This document shows positions 1 through 7,895 of a stretch of DNA of 64,000 nt, one piece after another. The stretch is from Xanthomarina gelatinilytica (GTDB taxonomy: Bacteria; Bacteroidota; Bacteroidia; Flavobacteriales; Flavobacteriaceae): contig NZ_ANLA01000021.1 in NCBI RefSeq assembly GCF_000348685.1, positions 1 through 64,000 of the forward strand, written 5' to 3'. Below the pieces are notes generated by a model that was not told the origin of the DNA, did no database searches, and saw only the letters and a program-made list of their open reading frames with translations. A program made the translations under genes and the position numbers. Position 1 is the first letter of the stretch. The number at the start of each line of letters is the position of its first letter.

Positions 1-183
1 TTAATACCTAGGGTATTCACTTTTCTTAAGCCCATAAACTGGGTGAGGGTCCCAAATACAGGTTCTACCGTACTTTGTCGCCTGGCTTTCATAAAAGGTC
101 CCTGTGAAATTGTGTTCCGGTACCCGAACACTTAACTGAAAATTGTTGAATAATTTCTCTTGATACTCTTTTTTTCCTTGCAT
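1..183 (-). pseudogene. IS1182-type transposase remnant with internal deletion
   Basis: The first 26 codons (beginning MQGKKEYQEKLFNNFQLS) look like the N-terminus of IS1182-family DDE transposases. After about codon 26 the open frame becomes meaningless, but another frame of the same strand reads RRQSTVEPVFGTLTQFMGL and then RKVNTLGI, which resembles the conserved C-terminal part of the same family. Most of the catalytic core has therefore been deleted and the two ends joined out of frame at roughly position 105-115. The C-terminal part runs off the left edge. The short GTTGTGCAAC palindrome near 239-248 could be an element end, but this is not established. The product is not expected to be functional. 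Confidence 0.75.
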
Positions 184-269
184 CCCTAAAAATAAGAACT
201 TTCAGGCAATTCTTGAAATTTTAAACTATATTTGAATAGTTGTGCAACAGGCACAACGTATAAAATTAA

Positions 270-379
270 TTGCTAGTTTTAGCTAAACCAATGTGAGTTG
301 CTTGTTTGCTTGCATCTGATTTTCCTTCGGAAAATCCTCGCACACAAACACGCAACTTTCCATATGCAAAAACGTTAGC
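270..379. repeat. attC-like imperfect palindrome
   Basis: A long imperfect hairpin is visible. The outer arms are TGCTA near 271 and TAGCA near 376, the inner arms are GTTGC (297-301) and GCAAC (352-356), and a perfect ATTTTCC/GGAAAAT stem with a TTC loop forms the tip. Nested imperfect arms with unpaired bases and an AACGTTAGC-type end recall attC recombination sites of chromosomal integrons. No integrase gene is present, so the assignment is tentative. A REP-type or other folded repeat is the alternative. Confidence 0.4.
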
Positions 380-443
380 AGTAATTTTCACGCAACCTTT
401 TTATAGTTTCTGCATCTACATTATAAAACCAATTCGCAAGCTT

Positions 444-1079
444 ATGAAAACTTTAAAAACTACATTACTTATAACCTGTAGCTTATTTTTTCTTGTTGGT
501 TGTAATAACGATGATGATTCACCAGCTGTTGACAATCAAGAAAATATTCCAGAAAACAATGCCTTAGAAATTGGTGATTATCATGAAGGTGGTGTTATTA
601 TTTATTTAGATGCCACTGGAGAACACGGTTTAGTATGCTCTATAACAGACCTTACAGATGGTAACACTTATTATGCTATTTGGAATGGAGGTGTAGGAGA
701 TATTCCAGGAGCTGATGGAACAGAAATTGGGACAGGTAAACAAAATACTATTGATATTCTAAACGGTTATATTCAGGGTAACGGACCAAATGCAGCAGGT
801 CTCTGTGCATACTATTCAGTAATTATTGATGGTGAAAGAAAAGATGGGTGGTTCTTACCAAGTAAGGATGAACTAAATTTATTATTTATTCATAAAGACC
901 TCATTAATGCAACTGCTGTAGCAAATGGAGGAACAGAGATTGGTAATGAAAGATATTGGAGTTCCTCTGAATATGATGCTGATTATGCATGGAAACAAGC
1001 ACTATATGATAACGGAGGCCAATATGCTTATTGGAAGCCTACTTATTCAGATCGTGTTAGAGCAGTAAGAGAATTTTAA
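444..1079 (+). CDS. DUF1566 (Lcl-like) domain lipoprotein
   Basis: The protein is 211 aa when started at the ATG at 444. The frame stays open back to 306, but that part covers the palindrome and has no signal sequence. From 444 the protein begins with a lipoprotein signal peptide ending in LVGC (Cys about residue 20) followed by an Asn/Asp-rich linker, typical of Bacteroidota surface lipoproteins. The C-terminal half has the DUF1566/Lcl pattern: WFLPSKDELNLL, then YWSSSEYDADYAW, and a terminal R-V-R-A-V-R. Such domains are C-type-lectin-like and poorly characterised. It may be carried as a cassette behind the attC-like palindrome. The function is unknown beyond a cell-envelope location. Confidence 0.75.
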   Translation: MKTLKTTLLITCSLFFLVGCNNDDDSPAVDNQENIPENNALEIGDYHEGGVIIYLDATGEHGLVCSITDLTDGNTYYAIWNGGVGDIPGADGTEIGTGKQNTIDILNGYIQGNGPNAAGLCAYYSVIIDGERKDGWFLPSKDELNLLFIHKDLINATAVANGGTEIGNERYWSSSEYDADYAWKQALYDNGGQYAYWKPTYSDRVRAVREF

Positions 1080-1094
1080 TCAAAAAAAACGCAT

Positions 1095-1122
1095 AAAAAA
1101 GCCTGCAAATGCAGGCTTTTTA
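1095..1122. terminator. bidirectional intrinsic terminator
   Basis: A GCCTGCA/TGCAGGC stem with an AA loop is flanked by an A run on the left and a T run on the right. It can serve both the lipoprotein gene and the converging purC. Confidence 0.85.
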
Positions 1123-1141
1123 ATATTCTAACTTTAATAAT

Positions 1142-2089
1142 TTAGGCTTTCAAATACCCTAAAACGTTTTGCTCAATTCTACTCTGTATATTAGAAACAT
1201 CTGCTTTCACAAAAGTTTCTCCTGTAATATTTTCGTATAACTCAATATAACGTTCACTTACAGTTGTTATATATTCATCACTCATTTCAGGAACGGTTTG
1301 TCCTTTCAAGCCTTGAAAGTTATTGGCAATCAACCACTGACGTACAAACTCTTTAGATAATTGTTTTTGTGCTTCCCCTCTATCCTGACGTTCTTGGTAA
1401 CCGTCAGCATAAAAATAACGCGAGGAGTCTGGTGTATGGATTTCATCAATTAAAACAATTTTTCCTTCTTTGGTTTTCCCGAATTCATATTTGGTATCTA
1501 CTAAAATCAAGCCCCTGGAAGCTGCAATTTCCGAACCTCTTTGGAACAGTTTTCTGGTATAATCTTCCAATACTAAATAATCAGCTTCTGAAACAATACC
1601 TCTTTTTAAAATATCTTCTCTGGATATATCTTCGTCATGGTCTCCCATTTCAGCTTTGGTTGCTGGTGTAATAATAGGGTAAGGGAATTTATCGTTCTCT
1701 TTCATCCCTTCTGGCATGGCTACACCACATAGCATGCGCTTTCCTGCTTTGTATTCCCTAGCTGCATGTCCAGACAAATACCCACGAATGACCATTTCCA
1801 CCTTAAAGGGCTTACATAAATGTCCCACTGCCACATTGGGATCTGGTGATGCCAAAAGCCAATTTGGTACCAGGTCTTCAGTGGCTTTCATCATTTTGGT
1901 TGCAATCTGATTCAGGATTTGTCCTTTGTATGGAATACCTTTTGGCATGACCACATCGAAAGCCGAAAGTCTATCTGTAGCAATCATGACCAATAGGTCA
2001 TCATTTATATTGTAAACTTCTCTTACTTTTCCTTTATAAACACTTTTTTGCTTAGGAAAGTTGAAATTGGTATCGGTAATTGTGTTCAT
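1142..2089 (-). CDS. purC: SAICAR synthase (phosphoribosylaminoimidazole-succinocarboxamide synthase)
   Basis: This cytoplasmic enzyme of de novo purine synthesis joins CAIR and aspartate using ATP to give SAICAR. It is 315 aa, the length usual for the longer bacterial type. Family motifs seen are YKGKVREVY near residue 18 (ATP-binding hairpin), [15 protein letters not shown] near 100, DTKYEFG near 198 and the signature [13 protein letters not shown] near 213-225. The ATG start is preceded by a short leader and a -7 box at 2143-2150. It is monocistronic, with terminators on both sides. Identification is secure. Confidence 0.97.
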   Translation of the reverse strand: MNTITDTNFNFPKQKSVYKGKVREVYNINDDLLVMIATDRLSAFDVVMPKGIPYKGQILNQIATKMMKATEDLVPNWLLASPDPNVAVGHLCKPFKVEMVIRGYLSGHAAREYKAGKRMLCGVAMPEGMKENDKFPYPIITPATKAEMGDHDEDISREDILKRGIVSEADYLVLEDYTRKLFQRGSEIAASRGLILVDTKYEFGKTKEGKIVLIDEIHTPDSSRYFYADGYQERQDRGEAQKQLSKEFVRQWLIANNFQGLKGQTVPEMSDEYITTVSERYIELYENITGETFVKADVSNIQSRIEQNVLGYLKA

Positions 2090-2142
2090 TTAAAGTTGGC
2101 TGTTGGTTATTATGCAAAAGTAATTTGTTTCCTCTCAGCATA

Positions 2143-2150
2143 CAAATCTA
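2143..2150 (-). promoter_or_regulatory. purC -7 box (TAGATTTG)
   Basis: A perfect TAnnTTTG Bacteroidota -7 element lies about 55 bp upstream of the purC start. No TTG is evident at the -33 position. No purine riboswitch or PurR-like palindrome was recognised in the short leader. Confidence 0.55.
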
Positions 2151-2152
2151 AA

Positions 2153-2184
2153 TAAAAAAAGGAGACATGAAACTGTCCCCTTTT
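2153..2184 (-). terminator. intrinsic terminator of the OMP gene
   Basis: On the minus strand a stem (CCTTTT/AAAAGG and TGTC/GACA with one mismatch, 6-nt loop) is followed by seven T. It lies directly downstream of the barrel protein and just before the purC promoter. Confidence 0.7.
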
Positions 2185-2207
2185 AACTATTGTGTTTATA
2201 TAATATG

Positions 2208-2729
2208 TTAATTGAATCTGATATTGTAGGTCACTCCTACCCCAACATTTTGAATATCCAATTCGTTTTCTGCAAAGGTGTTTTGGTAATAGGCATAAAA
2301 ATTCCAGTCCCTATTATGATACCCAATTTGAGGGTTTACATACAAACCACCATCATTATTGTCTATATTGGCCAAAAAGCCATATCCAAGGTCTACCCCT
2401 AAAAACAAACCGTCTGGTGTAAAGTAATAACGAAAGAATCCTGCAGCTGGAATAACTCCAAAATCATCTATATTGTCTTTACCAAAATAATGGGTGTAAC
2501 CCGAAGCCAAGCCTATGGCAATATTTGGGTTGAACAAATACTGTCCCCTAAGGTCTGCCCCAAAGGCAAATGACGAGGCATCGTTGGCATCACCTATAGG
2601 CACTCCTGCAGTTAGCCCTAATTTCAACCAGGAATTATCTGGTGTAAGTTCTACATCTTCTATGTCTGTTTCTTGCGCAAATATTGGAGCAAATCCCAAT
2701 AAGAATGCTACTAAAAATAATTTTTTCAT
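2208..2729 (-). CDS. outer-membrane beta-barrel protein
   Basis: This is a 173-aa protein with a clear signal peptide (MKKLFLVAFLLGFAPIFAQ, cleaved before E). The mature part has alternating hydrophobic/polar strands rich in Gly, Tyr and Phe (GLTAGVPIGDA, YGFLANIDN, IGYHNRDWNFYAYYQN) and ends in an aromatic-containing strand (VGVGVTYNIRFN). This matches the small OmpW/OmpA-type barrel domain (OMP_b-brl), predicted at about eight strands. No ligand or transport function can be read from it. It is transcribed alone, with a strong terminator behind it. Confidence 0.75.
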   Translation of the reverse strand: MKKLFLVAFLLGFAPIFAQETDIEDVELTPDNSWLKLGLTAGVPIGDANDASSFAFGADLRGQYLFNPNIAIGLASGYTHYFGKDNIDDFGVIPAAGFFRYYFTPDGLFLGVDLGYGFLANIDNNDGGLYVNPQIGYHNRDWNFYAYYQNTFAENELDIQNVGVGVTYNIRFN

Positions 2730-2876
2730 GTTGTTACTTTTTTTGATTCCTTACAAATGTCTGTATTATAAGATGAAAAAAGTTATACAATTATTGGGAT
2801 TGTTTATAGAATTATTGGAACCATGCACTAACGATGTGATTTACAAGAAGATGAACCCTTTTGGGATAAACCAAAA

Positions 2877-2905
2877 AAAACCAGTCTTAAAAAACTGGTT
2901 TTCTT
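2877..2905 (-). terminator. intrinsic terminator of phoH
   Basis: An AAAACCAGT/ACTGGTTTT stem is followed by a long T tract on the minus strand, about 50 bp after the phoH stop. Confidence 0.8.
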
Positions 2906-2954
2906 TATATAATACTATCGGAAATTTTAGACTAAGGTTTTACACCTTTAGTTA

Positions 2955-3908
2955 TTACTCCCTGTTTTCTATGCTTTTGTAAGCTTCAATGACTTTTTTA
3001 ACCAACTTATGACGAATGACATCCTTATCGTCCAGAAATACCATGCCAACACCTTCCACGTTCTTTAAAATCAATAAGGCTTCCTTTAAACCGGAAATGG
3101 TTCTTCGTGGTAAATCTATCTGCCCTGGGTCTCCAGTTAGTAGAAACTTGGCATCACGACCCATTCTGGTCAAAAACATTTTCATTTGTGCATGTGTGGT
3201 GTTTTGACCTTCGTCCAGAATAACAAAGGCATGGTCTAGGGTTCTTCCTCTCATAAAGGCCAATGGTGCAATCTGTATGGTTCCATTCTCTATATAATGG
3301 GCCAGTTTTTCAGCGGGAATCATATCCCTTAACGCATCATAAAGGGGTTGCATGTAAGGGTCCAGCTTTTCTTTTAAATCTCCCGGAAGAAAACCTAAGT
3401 TCTCTCCAGCTTCTACAGCAGGACGTGTGAGGATAATACGTTTCACTTCCTTATTTTTCAAGGCCTGAACGGCCAAAGCAACTCCCGTATAGGTTTTACC
3501 TGTACCAGCTGGACCTATGGCAAAAACCATATCGTTTTTACGCATAAGCTCCACCAATTTTCTTTGGTTTGCTGTTTGTGCCTTTATCAGCCTTCCGTTT
3601 ACACCATGTACTATGGTGGCTCCACTGGCATCGCTTGTGGCGTAGTCGTCTTTGCTCTGACTGGTAAGCACGCGCTCTATGACGTTTTCATCAAGCTTGT
3701 TGTATTTTATATAGTGCTCCATGAGCATGTTAAAGCGTCTATCAAACTCCTCTAAGAGGTCTTCGTCTCCATAGGCTTTTATTTTATTCCCTCTGGCAAC
3801 AATTTTTAGTTTGGGAAAATATTTTTTCAATAATTCGATGTTTGCATTTTGTGCTCCAAAAAATTCTTTAGGAGAGACTTCTTCAAGTTCGATAATGATT
3901 TCGTTCAA
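2955..3908 (-). CDS. phoH: PhoH family ATPase
   Basis: This 317-aa cytoplasmic P-loop protein is of the PhoH/YbeZ type. Walker A is GPAGTGKT at residues 132-139, Walker B is AFVILDEGQN near 227-236, and the region RRTISGLKEAL follows near 280. The N-terminal 100 residues resemble the KH-like part of YbeZ-type PhoH proteins. The family binds ATP and is linked to RNA metabolism and ribosome maturation with YbeY, which is not in this window. It has its own terminator and diverges from the SAM hydroxide adenosyltransferase gene. Confidence 0.93.
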   Translation of the reverse strand: MNEIIIELEEVSPKEFFGAQNANIELLKKYFPKLKIVARGNKIKAYGDEDLLEEFDRRFNMLMEHYIKYNKLDENVIERVLTSQSKDDYATSDASGATIVHGVNGRLIKAQTANQRKLVELMRKNDMVFAIGPAGTGKTYTGVALAVQALKNKEVKRIILTRPAVEAGENLGFLPGDLKEKLDPYMQPLYDALRDMIPAEKLAHYIENGTIQIAPLAFMRGRTLDHAFVILDEGQNTTHAQMKMFLTRMGRDAKFLLTGDPGQIDLPRRTISGLKEALLILKNVEGVGMVFLDDKDVIRHKLVKKVIEAYKSIENRE

Positions 3909-4019
3909 AAGCTATGGGATTTAATTAAAAATATCAATTAAGATTTATTAGATTTGTGCTTAAACAAAGCTACACAATTTTCATGTGAGTTTGGTTAAAA
4001 AAATATCAACAATTAATCC

Positions 4020-4856
4020 ATGCCTATCATAACCTTAACAACAGATTTTGGAGAGAAAGATCACTTTGCTGGCGCAGTAAAAGGAGCTATTTACACCGAA
4101 TTGCCTGAGATAAAAATTGTTGATATCTCACACTCGGTTTCCCCTTTTAACATTCCTGAAGCTGCGTATATCATTCAAAATGCCTACAGTAGTTTTCCTA
4201 AGGGCACCATCCATATTATTGGTATAGATTCTGAGATGAATATTGAAAACAAACATATAGCCATGAAACTGGACGATCATTATTTTATTTGTGCCAACAA
4301 CGGGATCATGAGCATGATTTGTGCCGAAATAGCTCCAGAAAAAATTGTGGAAATCAATATTCACGATAGAATAGAAACCAGCTTTCCTGCCCTTGACGTG
4401 TTTGTAAAAGTGGCTTGCCATATTGCTAGAGGTGGCACCTTAGAGGTTATTGGGAAAGTAATAGACAGCATTAAACCAATAAAAAATCTGATGCCTTATG
4501 TAAACGACGAAGAAAACCAAATTGTGGGCAGCGTGATTTACATAGATAATTATGGAAACGTAATAAGTAACATAAAAAAAGCGTTCTTTGAGAAAATCCA
4601 AAAAGGAAGGGCTTTTGAAATTTCGGCCAGGAATTACACCTTTAAAAAAATATATACTAAATACAGTGATGTGGTAAACTTTGATTTACCCTTGGAAAAA
4701 AGAAACGACGAAGGCAAAAGTTTGGTGGTTTTCAACTCTTCCAATTATCTTGAAATTGCCGTTTACAAAAGCAACAGCCAAACCTCTGGTAGTGCTTCTA
4801 CCTTAATGGGCTTGGATTTAATGGATGCCATAAGCGTGAATTTTATAAATGAATAA
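4020..4856 (+). CDS. SAM hydroxide adenosyltransferase (DUF62 family)
   Basis: This 278-aa cytoplasmic enzyme belongs to the DUF62 family, which contains SAM hydrolases (giving adenosine and methionine) and the fluorinase. The N-terminal ITLTTDFGEKDHFAGAVKG and the following VDISHSVSPFNIPEAAYI are family hallmarks, and DNYGNVISNI near residue 177 marks the C-terminal domain. The fluorinase-specific insertion is not evident, so hydrolase activity is the better guess. A -7 box (TAGATTTG, 3949-3956) lies 64 bp upstream. The ABM gene follows after 11 bp and is probably co-transcribed. Confidence 0.88.
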   Translation: MPIITLTTDFGEKDHFAGAVKGAIYTELPEIKIVDISHSVSPFNIPEAAYIIQNAYSSFPKGTIHIIGIDSEMNIENKHIAMKLDDHYFICANNGIMSMICAEIAPEKIVEINIHDRIETSFPALDVFVKVACHIARGGTLEVIGKVIDSIKPIKNLMPYVNDEENQIVGSVIYIDNYGNVISNIKKAFFEKIQKGRAFEISARNYTFKKIYTKYSDVVNFDLPLEKRNDEGKSLVVFNSSNYLEIAVYKSNSQTSGSASTLMGLDLMDAISVNFINE

Positions 4857-4867
4857 AACATAATACA

Positions 4868-5164
4868 ATGTTTGTAAGACTTGTTAAAATGAGTTTCCAC
4901 GAAGAACATATAGATGAATTTCTATCCCATTTTAATGCAAACAAAGAATGCATAAGACATTTTAAAGGCTGTCAGTTTTTAGAACTGTATAGAGACAAAA
5001 CACATAGCCATATCTTTTTTACCTATAGCTATTGGGATACGGAAGCCGATTTGGAAACTTACAGGCATTCTGAACTTTTTAAAGAGGTTTGGAGCAAAAC
5101 CAAGCCTTTGTTCAATGCCAAACCAGAAGCTTGGAGCGTGGATAAAGTGGCTTCTCTTGAATGA
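4868..5164 (+). CDS. antibiotic biosynthesis monooxygenase (ABM) domain protein
   Basis: This 98-aa single-domain protein has the dimeric alpha/beta-barrel ABM pattern: MFVRLVKMSFHEEHIDEFL at the start, F-K-G-C-Q-F-L-E-L-Y-R-D in the middle and the SYWDTEADLETYRHSELFKEVW segment near residues 57-76, typical of YgiN-like members. Such proteins act on quinols or haem-like substrates, or only bind them. The substrate here is unknown. It probably shares a transcript with the preceding gene. Confidence 0.75.
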   Translation: MFVRLVKMSFHEEHIDEFLSHFNANKECIRHFKGCQFLELYRDKTHSHIFFTYSYWDTEADLETYRHSELFKEVWSKTKPLFNAKPEAWSVDKVASLE

Positions 5165-5185
5165 AAGTATTTTTAGTTGTGGGGT

Positions 5186-5362
5186 TGAGGTTTAAGGTTT
5201 AAAATTCAAGGTTTAAGATTTAAGGTTTTGAGTTTTTTTAAATAAAAAATAAATATTCGTGCAATTGTGTCTGAAAAAATATGAAAAAATATAATTTTGA
5301 TATCTAAACGTCATCTTATTAAAAATTCAACAATTATCAACAATCGTCAATCAACAATCAAC
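5186..5362. repeat. degenerate short tandem repeats upstream of gldFG
   Basis: Two blocks of degenerate heptamer-like repeats flank an AT-rich core: GGTTTAAG variants at about 5187-5232 and CAACAAT/CAATCAAC variants at about 5328-5362. No ORF is supported here. Similar simple repeats occur between genes in many Flavobacteriaceae. Confidence 0.5.
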
Positions 5363-5384
5363 TAACCCCTAATCCCTAAAAAAC

Positions 5385-7766
5385 ATGTTCGCCATATTAA
5401 GAAAAGAAATAAACTCGTTTTTCGCCTCGCCTATTGGTTACTTGGTTATTGCTCTTTTTTTATTACTGAACGGTCTTATTCTATGGCTTTTTAAAGGCGA
5501 GTTCAACATTTTGGATAATGGCTTTGCCGATTTGTCCTCTTTTTTCCTGTTAGCACCTTGGGTCTTGATATTCTTGATTCCTGCTGTTAGCATGCGTAGT
5601 TTTAGCGACGAGAAAAAACAGGGAACTCTAGAGCTTTTACTTACCAAGCCCATACCCTTATTCAATATTGTTTTAGGGAAATATTTAGGTGCCTTTATCT
5701 TAATTCTCATTGCCTTACTCCCTACCCTTTTATACGTTTTTACGGTTTACCAATTAGGGAATCCCATTGGGAATTTGGACGTTGGTAGCACCTTAGGATC
5801 CTATTTCGGGTTGTTGTTTTTAGTGGCAGCTTACACAGCCATTGGGGTGTTTACGTCCACCTTATCAGATAACCAAATTGTGGCTTTTATTTCGGCAGTT
5901 TTTATTTGTATTGTCTTTTACATTGGTTTTGAAGGTATTGCAGACATATTTTCCAGTATGTTTGTTGAACAATTGGGCATGAGTACCCATTACAAAAGCA
6001 TGAGTCGTGGTGTGTTGGATACACGTGATATCCTTTACTTTTTAAGCGTCACGCTGTTTTTCTTGATTCTTACCAGCAAACGCATTACAACCAAGGGACT
6101 TCAAAAAAAAGAGGTTTTGCTATTAAGTTTTTTATTTATTGGCTTATTGGCCATAAATGCCATTAGCAATAACCATTATGAGCGTTTCGACTTAACCTCC
6201 GACAAACGCTACACTATAAGTGATTCTGCTTTAAATATTATAGACGATGTCGCTTCCCCCATTCTAATTGATGTATTTTTGGAAGGAGAGGGTTTTCCTT
6301 CGGAATTTAGACGATTGCAATTGGAAACCAAACAGATCCTGGAAGAATTTGCATCGCACAACAAACACATTGTTTTTCATTTTATCGATCCTTTGGCAGA
6401 TGAGGCCAACAGGGAAGCCAACATACAAAAACTCAACAATCGTGGTTTAACACCTATGCAATTAAGTGTTGAGGAAAACGGCAAAAGCAGTCAGGCAGTA
6501 ATTTTTCCTTGGGCTTTGGCCAGTTATAACGACGTAACAGTAACCATACCGTTGGTGAAAAATAAAATAGGTGCCACTCAGCAAGAATTGGTCAGTCATT
6601 CGGTACAACATTTGGAATATGCCTTTGCCGATGGTTTCAGCAAATTGGTAAACCCAAGAAACAAAAAAGTGGCCTTTTTAATTGGCAATGGCGAGCTTAA
6701 AGGACGTTATATTGAAGATTTCCTTAAAACAATATCGGAATATTACAATTTGGCTCCATTTACACTGGATAGTGTTGCCAACAATCCCGAAAGGACCTTA
6801 AACCAATTAAAGGATTTTGATTTAATCGTTTCAGCCAAACCTACTGAAGCTTTTACAGAAAACGAGAAGTTTGTTCTGGACCAATATACCATGTCTGGAG
6901 GCAAAAGCCTATGGCTTATAGATGCTGTTGCCATGGAAAAAGACAGCTTGTACAACACTGGAAAAAGTGTGGCCATAGCCAGGGATTTAAATCTAACGGA
7001 TTTCTTTTTTAAATATGGCGTTAGGATCAATCCGGTTTTAATAAACGACCTCTACTCTGCTCCCATAACATTGGCCATTGGCGAAGGTAGTGAAGCGCGT
7101 TTTCAGCAATTCCCATGGTTTTATTCGCCATTGGTAAATCCTGAAGGACACCATCCTATTGTAAACAATATCAATTTGGTGAAATTTGATTTTGCCAATC
7201 AAATAGACACCTTAAAAAACAGTGTCCAGAAAACCATTTTGCTTCAAAGTTCCATCTTGTCCAAAACCGATGGCACACCTAGGGAAATAAGTTTGGAAAT
7301 GACCACTATGGAACCAGACCCCAAACTATACAACAAACCTCATCAGCCCATGGCTGTTTTACTGGAAGGGGAATTTACTTCGGTATACAACAATCGTGTA
7401 AAACCATTCCCCCTTTCCAAGGAAAAAAACATCAGCAAACCAACCAAAATGATTGTGGTTGCCGATGGTGATGTGATAAAAAACGAATTGGGCAAAAACG
7501 GACCTATAGAACTAGGATTCGATAGAAGCTCTGGACAGCTGTATGGCAACAAGGAATTTTTGCTGAATGCTGTAAATTTCCTGTTGGATGACAACGGACT
7601 TATAAACATTCGATCCAAAGAAATTGAAGTGTCCTTTCTGGATTACCAAAAAGTAGGTTTGGAAAAAACCAAATGGCAATTGTTCAATATTTTGCTGCCT
7701 TTAGTAATATTGGGCGTTTTCGGGTTTGTTTTCAACTTTTACAGAAAAAAGAAATACGCGAGGTAA
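5385..7766 (+). CDS. gldFG: fused gliding-motility ABC transporter GldF-GldG
   Basis: This is a single 793-aa frame. Residues 1 to about 239 are GldF, an ABC-2-type permease with six predicted membrane spans (starting MFAILRKEINSFFASPIGYL). From about residue 243 the frame is GldG: one N-terminal span (LLLSFLFIGLLAINAI), the ERFDLTSDKRYTIS motif, a long extracytoplasmic domain and a C-terminal anchor (LLPLVILGVFGFVFNF) before a basic tail. In Flavobacterium johnsoniae these are separate genes, and with the ATPase GldA they form a transporter required for gliding and chitin use there. Here the join is in frame across an eight-A run at 6103-6110, and no stop or internal ATG separates the parts. 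dnaN follows, a synteny common in the family. A natural fusion, a frameshift or slippage-controlled expression are all possible. Confidence 0.9.
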   Translation: MFAILRKEINSFFASPIGYLVIALFLLLNGLILWLFKGEFNILDNGFADLSSFFLLAPWVLIFLIPAVSMRSFSDEKKQGTLELLLTKPIPLFNIVLGKYLGAFILILIALLPTLLYVFTVYQLGNPIGNLDVGSTLGSYFGLLFLVAAYTAIGVFTSTLSDNQIVAFISAVFICIVFYIGFEGIADIFSSMFVEQLGMSTHYKSMSRGVLDTRDILYFLSVTLFFLILTSKRITTKGLQKKEVLLLSFLFIGLLAINAISNNHYERFDLTSDKRYTISDSALNIIDDVASPILIDVFLEGEGFPSEFRRLQLETKQILEEFASHNKHIVFHFIDPLADEANREANIQKLNNRGLTPMQLSVEENGKSSQAVIFPWALASYNDVTVTIPLVKNKIGATQQELVSHSVQHLEYAFADGFSKLVNPRNKKVAFLIGNGELKGRYIEDFLKTISEYYNLAPFTLDSVANNPERTLNQLKDFDLIVSAKPTEAFTENEKFVLDQYTMSGGKSLWLIDAVAMEKDSLYNTGKSVAIARDLNLTDFFFKYGVRINPVLINDLYSAPITLAIGEGSEARFQQFPWFYSPLVNPEGHHPIVNNINLVKFDFANQIDTLKNSVQKTILLQSSILSKTDGTPREISLEMTTMEPDPKLYNKPHQPMAVLLEGEFTSVYNNRVKPFPLSKEKNISKPTKMIVVADGDVIKNELGKNGPIELGFDRSSGQLYGNKEFLLNAVNFLLDDNGLINIRSKEIEVSFLDYQKVGLEKTKWQLFNILLPLVILGVFGFVFNFYRKKKYAR

Positions 7767-7848
7767 AGGAATGGTTTCTCTTTCAGATTCCCTTTTTCTA
7801 ACGAATGTTTTGTTAATAAGTTTGTTTCCTATATTAGCTGCTATACGA

Positions 7849-7856
7849 TATATTTG
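7849..7856 (+). promoter_or_regulatory. dnaN -7 box (TATATTTG)
   Basis: A perfect TAnnTTTG box lies 39 bp before the dnaN ATG, with a TTTG at 7821-7824 that could be the -33 element although the spacing is slightly long. Confidence 0.6.
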
Positions 7857-7895
7857 TAATACTAATTAAACGAACATAAAACGTATTTAACATAC

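Noticed and set aside
306-443. N-terminal extension of the DUF1566 lipoprotein
   Set aside because: It covers the attC-like palindrome and would bury the lipoprotein signal peptide; the ATG at 444 gives a normal signal.
2773-2982. 69-codon plus-strand ORF starting MKKVIQLLGLFIELLEPC
   Set aside because: It runs through the phoH terminator hairpin and the 3' end of phoH on the other strand; its protein part is simply the translated hairpin.
5385-6101. Calling gldF and gldG as two separate genes
   Set aside because: No stop codon or internal start separates them in this sequence; reported as one fused frame with the caveat on the A8 run.
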